A stretch of DNA of 64,000 nt. It comes from Methanobrevibacter arboriphilus (GTDB taxonomy: Archaea; Methanobacteriota; Methanobacteria; Methanobacteriales; Methanobacteriaceae). Shown one piece after another: positions 1-8,874 of this stretch (positions are counted from its first letter, which is position 1; the number at the start of each line of letters is the position of its first letter). Made by a program: the position numbers and the translations under genes. The notes beneath the pieces were generated by a model. That model saw only the letters and a program-made list of their open reading frames with translations. It made no database searches and had not been told where the DNA came from. The DNA lies in NCBI RefSeq assembly GCF_019669925.1, contig NZ_AP019779.1:496001-560000 (forward strand). The letters are read 5' to 3'.

Positions 1-183
1 ATATTAATTAATTTATGTTATTAATGTTGATTGATTATATTATTTTTATAATTTATTAATTTTTTAAATATGATAAATAGAATAATTAGTTTTACTTTTA
101 AATTTAAAAAATTAAATAACAATATAATTCAATAAAAAGAAGTAATTAAATAACAAAAATAATATAAAAAATAATATAATTCA

Positions 184-285
184 ATGAAGAAATCAATTAT
201 AATGGATATATTAAATAATAATAGATCTATTAAAAGATATGCTAAAAATTATCAACAATTTTATCATTATAGAGGTAAAGAATGA
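184..285 (+). CDS. possible 33-codon leader ORF overlapping the RecJ-like gene
   Basis: A 33-codon ATG frame ends in TGA at 283-285, so its stop overlaps the next gene's start as ATGA. The product would be basic and Tyr/Asn-rich, ending YHYRGKE. No Shine-Dalgarno lies before its ATG, while the downstream gene has its own GAGGT-N5-ATG, so coupling is not needed. A 13-bp direct repeat (AATATAATTCAAT at 121-133 and 173-185) runs into its start. It may be a chance ORF. Confidence 0.22.
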   Translation: MKKSIIMDILNNNRSIKRYAKNYQQFYHYRGKE

Positions 286-2540
286 GAAAAAAATGCCCTA
301 ACTGTAAAGGAACAGGATCTTCAAAAGTTGATCAAAAAGTATGTGATTCCTGTGATGGAACAGGTTTTCAAGATAGTTTTGAAACTAAAAACCATTTTAA
401 AGGTGTAAATAATAATGCTAAAGCCAAATTTGATTTAGAAATAGAAGAAGATGTGCCCTGTGAAGTTTGCAAAGGAAAAGGAGTAATTGATATTAATGAA
501 AAATGTCAGACTTGCGAAGGAATAGGAGAAATCAATGTTTGTAAATCTTGTAATAAAATAGTTCCAGAAAACACTGATTATTGCACAGAATGTAAAATCA
601 AATTAGAAAAAGAGAGACAAATAAAGGAAAAAGAGGAATTAGAGAAAATGAAGCTAGAAGAAGAACTTAGAAAAAAGCCAACAAAAGTATTTGTATTAGA
701 TCCTCTTTGTGAGATGGAAGATTTAGAAATAGGCTTAATCTATAAAGGAAAGATTACAAGAGTAGAAAAGTATGGAGTATTTGTTAGCTTAAACAATCAA
801 GTTTGGGGTTTGATGAGAACTGGAAACCCAAATTATTCAGTTGGAGATGAAATATTTGTAAAAATAACTGAAATTAAGTCTCACAAAAGAGAAGTAGATA
901 TGGGACCAGCTAATATAATTGGAGATATAGAAATAGAGAAAGTTAAAAAGAATATCTCCAGAAGCCAAATAGGATCTCTTACTAACAAAGATATAGGAAA
1001 AGTTGTTAGAATAGAAGGAGAAATTATACAAATACAACAAACTTCAGGACCAACAATTTTCACAATTACTGATGAAACAGCTATTACATGGGCAGCAGCA
1101 TTTGATGAAGCAGGTGTTAGAGTTTATCCACACATTGAAACTGGAGACATTGTTGAAGTAATGGGGGAAGTGAATCAACATAGTGGTAAAATTCAAATCG
1201 AATCTGAAATAATAGAAAAATTAGAAGGTGAAAAAGAAGATAAAATCCGTCAAATAATTGAAAAAGCACTCGATGAAAAAGCAGAGCCTGAAAATGTACC
1301 AACACTAATTAAAAGTCCAATATTAGATAAATTACAACCAAAAATGAGAGAAGCTGCAAAAACAATACGAAAGGCTATAATGGATGGTAGAACTGTTTTA
1401 CTCAGACATCATGCAGATGCAGATGGAATATCTGCAGGAGTAGCTATGGAAAAAGCAGTTATTCCCTTACTTAGAGAAATAAGCCCAAGTACTGATGCAG
1501 AATGGCATTATTTCAGAAGATCACCAAGTAAAGCCCCATTTTATGAGCTTGAAGATGTTATAAAAGACCTTTCTTTTGCTCTTGAAGATTTGGAAAGACA
1601 TGGGCAAAAATTACCCCTTATTGTGCTTTTAGATAATGGTTCAACAGAAGAAGATGTTCTCGCACTTATGAAAGCTAAAATATATGATATTGAGATTGTT
1701 GTAATCGATCATCACTTCCCCGGTGAAGTAAAGGATGGGAAAGTAGAAGTAGATGAGTTTGTAGATACTCATGTTAACCCATATCTTGTTGGAGGAGATT
1801 CACAGATTACTGCAGGAGCATTAGCTGTTGAAGTAGCTAATATAATTAATCCTGAAATAAAAGAGCTTATAAGTCACCTTCCAGGAGTAGCTGCACTTGG
1901 TGACCATGCAGAATCAGATGAAGCAGAGCAATATATAGAATTAGCTAAAGAAAAAGGTTTTAGTAGAGAAGACCTTGATAAGATAGCTGCTTGTGTTGAT
2001 TTTGAAGCATATTTTTTAAGATTCATGAATGGTAGAGGAATCATGGATACAATACTTGCAGTTGATAATATTGATAAACATGAAAAACTTGTTAATGCAT
2101 TGTATAAAGAGTATAATAAAAGAATAGCTACACAATTAAAAGCTACACTTCCAAATGTAAAAGAAGAAAAACTTCCTAATGGAATATATTTCAATGTTCT
2201 TGATGTTGAAAAGTATGCTCATAAATTTACATTTCCTGCTCCAGGAAAAACTTGTGGATTTGTTCATGATAAATATGTGAAAGATCTTGGAGAGGAAACA
2301 CCAATAATAACACTCTGTTATGGACCTGATTTTGGAGTGGTTAGAGCAACAGAAGTTATACATAAAAAATTTGGTTTTAACTTAAATGAAATCATATGGA
2401 AGCTTCAAGAAAGAATACCAGAGGCTGGAATAGATGGTGGTGGACATGAAGTCGCAGGTTCTATAAAATTTGTAGAAGGTTTATTAAAAGAAGTATTGGG
2501 TAGTTTTGCAGAAGAAATTGCAAATATGGATGAAATATAA
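282..2540 (+). CDS. RecJ-like DHH-family nuclease with zinc fingers, S1 and OB domains
   Basis: This is an archaeal RecJ/GAN-type DHH phosphoesterase, expected to degrade single-stranded nucleic acid in replication and repair. The N-terminus has two DnaJ-type CxxCxGxG pairs (about residues 5-26 and 60-88) and a third Cys ribbon at about 92-106. A Lys/Glu-rich linker follows, then an S1 RNA-binding domain (about 150-205) and an OB fold (about 235-310). The DHH core has HADADG near 375 and IDHH near 474, and the DHHA1-type C-terminus carries GGGHEVAG near 720. Length is normal for the long multi-domain archaeal form. The start is supported by GAGGT five bases before the ATG. Whether it acts on DNA or RNA cannot be read here; the S1 and zinc domains allow either. 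Confidence 0.93.
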   Translation: MRKKCPNCKGTGSSKVDQKVCDSCDGTGFQDSFETKNHFKGVNNNAKAKFDLEIEEDVPCEVCKGKGVIDINEKCQTCEGIGEINVCKSCNKIVPENTDYCTECKIKLEKERQIKEKEELEKMKLEEELRKKPTKVFVLDPLCEMEDLEIGLIYKGKITRVEKYGVFVSLNNQVWGLMRTGNPNYSVGDEIFVKITEIKSHKREVDMGPANIIGDIEIEKVKKNISRSQIGSLTNKDIGKVVRIEGEIIQIQQTSGPTIFTITDETAITWAAAFDEAGVRVYPHIETGDIVEVMGEVNQHSGKIQIESEIIEKLEGEKEDKIRQIIEKALDEKAEPENVPTLIKSPILDKLQPKMREAAKTIRKAIMDGRTVLLRHHADADGISAGVAMEKAVIPLLREISPSTDAEWHYFRRSPSKAPFYELEDVIKDLSFALEDLERHGQKLPLIVLLDNGSTEEDVLALMKAKIYDIEIVVIDHHFPGEVKDGKVEVDEFVDTHVNPYLVGGDSQITAGALAVEVANIINPEIKELISHLPGVAALGDHAESDEAEQYIELAKEKGFSREDLDKIAACVDFEAYFLRFMNGRGIMDTILAVDNIDKHEKLVNALYKEYNKRIATQLKATLPNVKEEKLPNGIYFNVLDVEKYAHKFTFPAPGKTCGFVHDKYVKDLGEETPIITLCYGPDFGVVRATEVIHKKFGFNLNEIIWKLQERIPEAGIDGGGHEVAGSIKFVEGLLKEVLGSFAEEIANMDEI

Positions 2541-2734
2541 CTATTTTTTCATAACAAACTATTTTTAACTATTTCTTATTGTTTTTATATATAATATTAA
2601 ATTCTATGTTAATAAGCAAACATTTAGAAAAATTGAATCAATAATAGATAATTTCTTTGGTTTAATCAATTTTTTAATTAAGGATAAGAAATTCAAAAAA
2701 AGAAAACATTGATTTATTAAATAATATTTTAAAT

Positions 2735-4663
2735 TCAAATTTTATATTCTAAAATCAGCATAGTTATATCATCAAATTGCTCAAGATTTTTAGAAAATTC
2801 ATCACATTCTTCTTTTATCTTCACTAATAAATCACGTATAGGTAAATCTGAGTTATTCAATATATTTATTAAATTTTTTTCTCCAAAAAATTCTTTTTTA
2901 CTATTAATAGCTTCTGTTATACCATCAGTATATAAAAATATTCTAGCTCCTTTTTCCAGCTTTATTTCATTTTGAATATAATCAATATCATCTATTGGCC
3001 CTAAAACAAAGTTTGGTTTGGATTTAAGTGGTTTATATCTTGAAGAAGTTTTCAGTAAAGGAGGATTATGTCCTGCATTTACATAAGTGAGCATAGCAGT
3101 TTTTATCTCTAAAATACCCATCCAAGCAGTTACAAACATGTTTTCAGAGTTATCTCTTGCAAGTTGATTATTAACATTTTTAAATATATTCTTAGGATTT
3201 GATTCATATAATGCTTCTTTCTTTATAAGAGTCTTAGCTAACATCATAAATAGTGCTGCAGGAATACCTTTACCTGAAACATCCCCTATAACAATAGCTA
3301 CATGATCATCATCAATGAAGAAAAAATCATAGAAATCTCCTCCAACTTCTTTTGCAGGATATGAAGTTGCAGAAATATCAAATTTTCCATTTCCTTGAGA
3401 TGTTAAAAATTCTTTTGGAAGTATGGATTTTTGAATATTAGTTGCAATATTCAATTCTGTATTAATTCTTTCTTTTTCTGCAGTAATATTTTTTAAATCC
3501 AAAATATATAATTTTAAATCTTTAATCATTTGTTCAAATGATTCTGCCAAAATTTCAATTTCAATTTGTTTATTTTGCAGACTGTTTAATTTTTTTACTA
3601 TATTATTAGAATCTTCAATCTTATTTTTACTATTTGTATATTCATTAACAGAACTAGAAATAGATTCAATAGGATTAGTAATGTTTTTTTCAATATAGTA
3701 TAAAAATCCAATGAAAGAAATATAAAATATGATAATAATGAAACTCATATTCATATAAAAATGATTCCAAAAGTTTATTAATTGATTTTGAGTAATTTGA
3801 ATAGAATAAAACCCTTCAATTCCTGTTAAAATAGAAATTATCGTGCCAGTTAGTATAAATACTAATATGAACTTTTCTGTTAAAGTTATTTCCTTGTTTT
3901 CAGTGATAATTTTTTTATTAAATGGTTTAAAAATGTAAATGAAAATAAGAACATAAAATATAATCCCTATATATATGCCATATACACCAGATCCATTAAA
4001 TATTGAATATAAAAAATAAGATAATCCTATTAAAGTAGCTAGTCCTAATGAAAAATCGAATACTTTAGGATTAATAAATGCTTTTTTTTGTTTTGGAGAA
4101 TACATTTTAATTCCATAGATATTAGCAATTGAAATAATCAGAATCCCCAAAATCATGGAAAAATCAAAGTTAGCTAATAAAAATATTAAAGTTTGTAAAG
4201 AAACAAAACTTAAAATTCCTACAGATTCTAATAAAAAAGATAATAATGCAGTCATTATTAAAGATGTTATTGTAATCACAATAATAAATTTTAAAAGATT
4301 ATTTAATGTATCTAACCTAGGTTTAGTAAGTTTATCTCCTATATTAAAACTATACCATAATTTATAAGAAATATATCCAAACAAAAAATTAGCAATAAAA
4401 CCAAAGATCACTATAACTAAAGGATATCCAATAATTATATCAGAAACTAAATCTCCAAGAGCTGCTCCTAATGCACCCCAGAATCCAAACATCATTCCAA
4501 AAGCAGGAGGTAGAGCACTTGAAGGTCTTAATTGAGATATATTTAAAACTGGGAAAAAATAACGAAAAGGAATGGCTACTATAATGAAAATAATTGAACA
4601 AACTATCAATATAATTAGTTTCGAACTATAACTATCATAATTTAGCCTAGATTCTATATTCAT
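2735..4663 (-). CDS. membrane SpoIIE/RsbU-type PP2C serine phosphatase
   Basis: A sensor phosphatase predicted to dephosphorylate a STAS antagonist in a partner-switching cascade. The first ~310 residues form a multi-span membrane region with a Gly/Ala-rich stretch near 50-75 (PPAFGMMFG, GALGAALGDL), which resembles an integral sensor or transporter-like module. A HAMP-like segment and coiled coil follow (about 325-405). The cytoplasmic PP2C domain shows the metal-binding Asp motifs GGDFYDF, GDVSGKG, DGITEA and DDITML. It lies 149 bases downstream of the HATPase gene and beyond the STAS gene on the same strand, so all three proteins of a partner switch are together. The ligand of the membrane domain is unknown. 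Confidence 0.92.
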   Translation of the reverse strand: MNIESRLNYDSYSSKLIILIVCSIIFIIVAIPFRYFFPVLNISQLRPSSALPPAFGMMFGFWGALGAALGDLVSDIIIGYPLVIVIFGFIANFLFGYISYKLWYSFNIGDKLTKPRLDTLNNLLKFIIVITITSLIMTALLSFLLESVGILSFVSLQTLIFLLANFDFSMILGILIISIANIYGIKMYSPKQKKAFINPKVFDFSLGLATLIGLSYFLYSIFNGSGVYGIYIGIIFYVLIFIYIFKPFNKKIITENKEITLTEKFILVFILTGTIISILTGIEGFYSIQITQNQLINFWNHFYMNMSFIIIIFYISFIGFLYYIEKNITNPIESISSSVNEYTNSKNKIEDSNNIVKKLNSLQNKQIEIEILAESFEQMIKDLKLYILDLKNITAEKERINTELNIATNIQKSILPKEFLTSQGNGKFDISATSYPAKEVGGDFYDFFFIDDDHVAIVIGDVSGKGIPAALFMMLAKTLIKKEALYESNPKNIFKNVNNQLARDNSENMFVTAWMGILEIKTAMLTYVNAGHNPPLLKTSSRYKPLKSKPNFVLGPIDDIDYIQNEIKLEKGARIFLYTDGITEAINSKKEFFGEKNLINILNNSDLPIRDLLVKIKEECDEFSKNLEQFDDITMLILEYKI

Positions 4664-4812
4664 TTAAGTTCAATCCCTTTAAACCTTAAATTAAATAATT
4701 AGTAGATTAATAGTAACATATTTTATTTATTTTAATAATAACATATTAATAAATGAAATTCGATTCTTTACTTTCTAAATTTTATATAATAATTAAAAGG
4801 TTAGTTCTTAAT

Positions 4813-5229
4813 TCATTTTAATAGTTTTTTAAATGTTAAAACGTTATTTCCCTTTTTATATTGATAATTAATCTCATCAACATTTCTTCTTGCAAGAAAT
4901 ATCCCCAGCCCACCAATTTCTCGCGTTTCAGAATCTAAAGTTGTATTTGGAATTTTTTCTTCAAGAGGATTGAAAGGAATTCCATTATCAACAAATTTAA
5001 CAGTTAATGTTGAGTTATCTTCATTAAAAAACGAATATATAGCAACTTCATTATTTTTAGAGTCTTTTTTATAGGCATAATTAGATATATTAACAAATAT
5101 TTCCTCTGTAGCAAGTTCTAATTGTATTTCAAACTTTTTTGAAAAATTATATGTTTTCAACTGATTACTAATAAAATTCAATACTTTATCTAATTCCTCG
5201 GTTTCTGCATGAACAATAAGTTTATCCAT
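4813..5229 (-). CDS. RsbW/SpoIIAB-like HATPase anti-antagonist kinase
   Basis: A single-domain GHKL ATPase of the anti-sigma-factor serine kinase family. It has the N-box (ELATEEIFVNISNYAY), the G1 box (VDNGIPFNPL) and a C-terminal GGLGIFLAR G2-like box. In bacteria such proteins phosphorylate the STAS partner and sequester a target. I start it at ATG 5229 (138 residues), because GAGGG lies a short distance upstream; the longer frame begins at a TTG (5280) with no ribosome site. It sits between the STAS and PP2C genes. The downstream target is not evident: archaea have no sigma factors, so output must be another protein. Confidence 0.9.
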   Translation of the reverse strand: MDKLIVHAETEELDKVLNFISNQLKTYNFSKKFEIQLELATEEIFVNISNYAYKKDSKNNEVAIYSFFNEDNSTLTVKFVDNGIPFNPLEEKIPNTTLDSETREIGGLGIFLARRNVDEINYQYKKGNNVLTFKKLLK

Positions 5230-5449
5230 AATGACTACCCTCTTTTGACACTTATTATCACCTTTTACATTAATTACCAACTATACAATATCTATACTAT
5301 TATTTGTAAATAAAAATAAACTATAATTATAGTGTTAATAATTATAGTGTTATAGTCAAATTATTTAATCCAGTTGTATTCAGGTATTCCATATTTTTAA
5401 CGATTTTTCTTACCATAGTTATACTCATAGCATTTCAGAGCTATTGTTT

Positions 5450-5563
5450 TTATCTCCTATTTGTATTTTTAGTCATTTTTAAAAGGTTTTTATTAATAGG
5501 TTTTCCTTCAGAAATATCATTTAAGTTTTTTTGTCCTGTGGGAGTTAATTTTGAAACATCCAT
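5450..5563 (-). CDS. small 37-residue ORF between STAS and HATPase genes
   Basis: A short frame in the gap between the STAS and HATPase genes. Its ATG is preceded by GGGGTG and then five A bases, which fits the GGTG-N5-start rule seen across the window. The product would begin MDVSKLTPTGQKNL, rich in Lys, Asn and Thr, with no membrane segment, and end NRR before TAA. It starts 50 bases after the STAS stop on the same strand, so it is probably co-transcribed. It could be a real microprotein of the partner-switch cassette or the remnant of a longer gene. I do not recognise the family. Confidence 0.45.
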   Translation of the reverse strand: MDVSKLTPTGQKNLNDISEGKPINKNLLKMTKNTNRR

Positions 5564-5613
5564 TTTTTCACCCCAATTACTTTTAATCTCTATTTAATCA
5601 AATTCAATTATGG

Positions 5614-5910
5614 TCATTTGATTGTTAAAATCTTGGAAAACCCTGTAGCTTCAAAAATTTCCATTACTAAATCATTAACATTTTCAATAACCATAGAACC
5701 TTGTTTATCCATGATTTTTTGCGTTGAAAGAATAACACGAAGTCCTGAACTTGATATATAGATTAAATCTTTAAAATTAAAAATTAATTCTTTAGTTCCT
5801 GGAATATCTTTCTTTAACTCTTCTTCTAATTCAGCAGAAGAGTTTATATCTAATCTACCCTCAATTTTAACCAGTAATTTATCATCTTTAATTTTTTTTT
5901 CAATGTTCAT
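5614..5910 (-). CDS. STAS-domain anti-sigma-factor-antagonist-like protein
   Basis: A 98-residue single STAS domain of the RsbV/SpoIIAA type. The motif LIYISSSGLRVILS (near residue 50-63) has the Ser-Ser pair where bacterial antagonists are phosphorylated by the RsbW-like kinase. The start is firm: GGTG-AAATT-ATG. It is the first gene of the minus-strand set STAS, small ORF, HATPase, PP2C. A four-copy 14-bp repeat lies 34 bases upstream and may carry the promoter or operator. Confidence 0.93.
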   Translation of the reverse strand: MNIEKKIKDDKLLVKIEGRLDINSSAELEEELKKDIPGTKELIFNFKDLIYISSSGLRVILSTQKIMDKQGSMVIENVNDLVMEIFEATGFSKILTIK

Positions 5911-6700
5911 AATTTCACCAATTATCTAATTTATTAATGTTCTAGCTTATTTTGTTTAGCTTATTTTATTCAGCTTGTTTTGTTTAGCTTATTTTAATAT
6001 TATAACAGTATAATAGTTTATTAAATATTAGCCTCAAATGTTTTTAATTTAAGATCTAAAATATAAAACCTACAAAATATAAGAAATTAATAAGATTATG
6101 ATATATTATTATATATCGAATAATTTTATCAGTGAACATTCACTTTGTAAATAAACTAATAAATATTATTGATAATAATAATATATAAAGATTTCTATGA
6201 GATTATAGTTTAATACCAATTATTTGGCAATATACTTGAATATAACTTTTTTATGAATGAACTTTTGTCCACTAATTCATAGGATAATTTAAAAATTTCC
6301 TTTATTAAAAGTTTAATATCTAGAATAAAAGTTTTATTTAACATATTTTTTAAGTTTTCCATAATTTTTATGTTAGATTTAGAAAAAAAGAATAAGTAAA
6401 TAAGTCAGTTTATATTTAAATTGAACAAATTTTTCTAAGTGAATATCTTTTATATAAACATTAAATAAATTGTAGTTGAATAACTTTTTTAAAATTAGCT
6501 TTTTTAAACTATTTTCAAGCTCATGAATCAGGGTTTTAAGCTTATTAAAGTTAATATAAAATTCAAACAAATCTTTAAAATTTTTTCATATCCATAAATC
6601 ATATTTTATATGAATATTTGCTAAAATAGGTTAACAAAGTTATAGAATTATATAGAATTATAAAATATTATACTATAAACATTCACCCAATATGGCTTTT
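5911..6700. other. intergenic region between STAS operon and nth
   Basis: About 790 AT-rich bases. They contain the 14-bp repeat array and a 6-bp inverted repeat AGTGAA-CA-TTCACT at 6131-6144. The only sizeable frame (6379-6570, minus) is Phe/Leu/Lys-rich, has no ribosome site and looks random. No RNA gene seen. Confidence 0.6.
5944..5999. repeat. four tandem 14-bp repeats upstream of the STAS operon
   Basis: Four adjoining copies of a 14-base unit close to AGCTTATTTTGTTT (5944, 5958, 5972, 5986), with one to three changes per copy. They begin 34 bases upstream of the STAS start codon and lie where an archaeal promoter or operator would be. A simple slipped repeat without function is also possible. 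Confidence 0.75.
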
Positions 6701-7354
6701 TTACAGAAAATTAGTATTATAATAATCACATAAATCAGCAATAGGACATTCTTCACACAATGGATTAAGAGGCCTACAAATTGTCTGACCAAATTGAACA
6801 ATTAAATCATTCATGTCAATCCAAAGGTTTTTTGGAACAATTTTCATTAATTCTTCTTCTGTCTTTTCAGGAGTTTTAGTATTAACAATTCCCCATCTAT
6901 TAGGTATTCTATGAACATGAGTATCTACAGGAATAGCTGGTTCTTGAAATGCAAAAACAAGTACACAATTAGCTGTTTTTCTACCAACTCCTGGAAGTTC
7001 AAGAAGTTCTTTCATATTATTTGGAACTATTCCACCATAATAATCTAATATAATATGTGAAACTTCTTTTATTCTATTAGCTTTAACTCTAAAAAAACCT
7101 GCACTCTTAACAAGCTTTTCAATATCTTCTATTGGAGCATCAGCAACTTCATGAATATCTTTATATTTAGAAAAAAGTTGATTTGTAGCTTTATCAGTAT
7201 TTGCATCTTTTGTTCTTTGAGAAAGGATTGTTCTGATTAAAACCCTATATGGATCCCTATCTTCAAAAACGCGAAGAGTATATAAATTATTAAGCTCTTT
7301 CATTATTTTTTCTACTTTAAAAGACAAATTATTATTATTTTTAGATTTAGAAAT
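6701..7354 (-). CDS. nth: endonuclease III (Nth)
   Basis: A base-excision repair DNA glycosylase/AP lyase for oxidised pyrimidines. The helix-hairpin-helix [10 protein letters not shown] holds the catalytic Lys, VDTHVHR holds the catalytic Asp, and the [4Fe-4S] motif C-x6-C-x2-C-x5-C is intact near the C-terminus ([18 protein letters not shown]). The start is unusual. The frame opens with TTG at 7366, which has no ribosome site, but GGTG at 7363-7360 followed by five bases leads to an in-frame ATT at 7354-7352. I place the start there, giving about 217 residues; an internal ATG (Met24 of the longest frame) is the alternative. It is last in the valS-aroA-nth set, 23 bases after aroA. Confidence 0.93.
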   Translation of the reverse strand: MSKSKNNNNLSFKVEKIMKELNNLYTLRVFEDRDPYRVLIRTILSQRTKDANTDKATNQLFSKYKDIHEVADAPIEDIEKLVKSAGFFRVKANRIKEVSHIILDYYGGIVPNNMKELLELPGVGRKTANCVLVFAFQEPAIPVDTHVHRIPNRWGIVNTKTPEKTEEELMKIVPKNLWIDMNDLIVQFGQTICRPLNPLCEECPIADLCDYYNTNFL

Positions 7355-7389
7355 ATAATCACCCAACTATTTACTTAACTATTTTAAAA

Positions 7390-8772
7390 TTAAATACATC
7401 CATTTTCGAATAAACCTATTTCTATTCCAATTTCAGCCATTGATTCTATGTAATTAGGGAAAGAAACATTAAATACCTCTCCTTTTTCAATGAATACTTC
7501 ATGTTTAAGTCCTATTAAGCTAAAAGCCATAGCTAATCTATGATCATTATGCGATGTAACCTTATTTGAAATTGATTTTTCTAAATTGACCCCACTAATA
7601 ATTTCCATACCATCTTCATTTTCTTTAATATTACAACCTAATTTAGAGAGTTCCTCTGCACACTTAGCTATTCTGTCTGTTTCTTTATAACGAGCATGTT
7701 TAACACCAGTAATTAATGTATTACCATTAGCTAAAGCACTCAATGCAGAAACAGTTGGAAGAAGATCAGGAGCATTATGTAAATCAATTTCAATACCATT
7801 AAGATTTCCATCAGAAATCAATGTAACAGAATCATTATCAATAGTAATCTTAGAACCCATCTTTTCTAAAATTTCTAAAATTAATTTATCTCCCTGTTTA
7901 GAATTCTTAAATAAGTTTTTAACTGTTATCTTCCCACCTAAAATAGCTACAGCACCTAAAAGGTATGATGCAGAAGAATAATCTCCTTCAACAACATAAT
8001 CAATAGCAGTGAATTTTTGAGGCTTAATAGAAAAGAAGGTTGATGAACATTTTTTATCAATAAAATCACAATTTTCATGCTTAGTAAAAAGGTCTGTTTC
8101 AATTTCAACCCCAAACTCCTCCATAACATCCAAAGTCATAGCTACATATGATTTTGATATAAAATCTCCCTTAACTTCAAGATCAATACCTTTTTCAGAG
8201 ATAGTTCCCGCTATTAAAAGAGAAGAAATAAATTGAGAGCTAACATTACCATCAATAGATGTTTTTCCACCAACAAAACCTGGGTTTACTTCAATAGGAG
8301 GTTTTCCATTTTTAAAAATGGATTTTGCATCAACTCCTAATGGTTTTAAAGCTTCAAGAAGCATATCCATAGGACGTGTTTTAAGAGATTCATCACCAGT
8401 AAATATTGTTTTATTTTTAGATAAACCAGCTAAAGAAGTCATTATCCTAAGAGTAGTTCCAGAATTTTTCAAATCAATTGGATTATCTGAAAGATTTTCA
8501 ATATTTCCATTATCAATTCCTTTAATTTCCCAATAACTATCTGAATTAGGATTATTAACAAGAGAATTAAAGTTAGAAGTATTTATATCTGCACCAAAAT
8601 TTCTACAAGCATTAACTGAAGCAAGAGTATCCTCAGAAGAAAGAGGATCATATAAACAAGAAGTTCCTTCAGCAAAAGAAGCTATAATAATAGCCCTATG
8701 AGTATAACTTTTAGAAGGAGGTGCTTTAACAATTCCTCCAACATCTGAAACTTTTTTTACTTTTAAAATCAT
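7390..8772 (-). CDS. aroA: 3-phosphoshikimate 1-carboxyvinyltransferase (EPSP synthase)
   Basis: Sixth step of the shikimate pathway: PEP plus shikimate-3-phosphate to EPSP. The N-terminal motif PPSKSYTHRA and the central NSGTTLR motif bind substrate; later APDLLPT and RYKETDR carry active-site Asp, Lys and Arg. The final HNDHRLAMA motif is present. At 460 residues it is slightly longer than usual, with an Asn/Ser-rich insert near 60-80. It lies 102 bases after valS and 23 before nth on the same strand, a probable operon. Confidence 0.97.
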   Translation of the reverse strand: MILKVKKVSDVGGIVKAPPSKSYTHRAIIIASFAEGTSCLYDPLSSEDTLASVNACRNFGADINTSNFNSLVNNPNSDSYWEIKGIDNGNIENLSDNPIDLKNSGTTLRIMTSLAGLSKNKTIFTGDESLKTRPMDMLLEALKPLGVDAKSIFKNGKPPIEVNPGFVGGKTSIDGNVSSQFISSLLIAGTISEKGIDLEVKGDFISKSYVAMTLDVMEEFGVEIETDLFTKHENCDFIDKKCSSTFFSIKPQKFTAIDYVVEGDYSSASYLLGAVAILGGKITVKNLFKNSKQGDKLILEILEKMGSKITIDNDSVTLISDGNLNGIEIDLHNAPDLLPTVSALSALANGNTLITGVKHARYKETDRIAKCAEELSKLGCNIKENEDGMEIISGVNLEKSISNKVTSHNDHRLAMAFSLIGLKHEVFIEKGEVFNVSFPNYIESMAEIGIEIGLFENGCI

Positions 8773-8874
8773 TTAAATCATCTGAAATTTTGATTCAATC
8801 TATTATAATGTATTATGATTATATATAAAAATATAATAAAGATATAATGAAAATATAATGAAAATATAATAAAA

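Noticed and set aside
6379-6570. 63-residue minus-strand frame
   Set aside because: Phe/Leu/Lys/Asn only, no ribosome site, in AT-rich spacer; random open frame.
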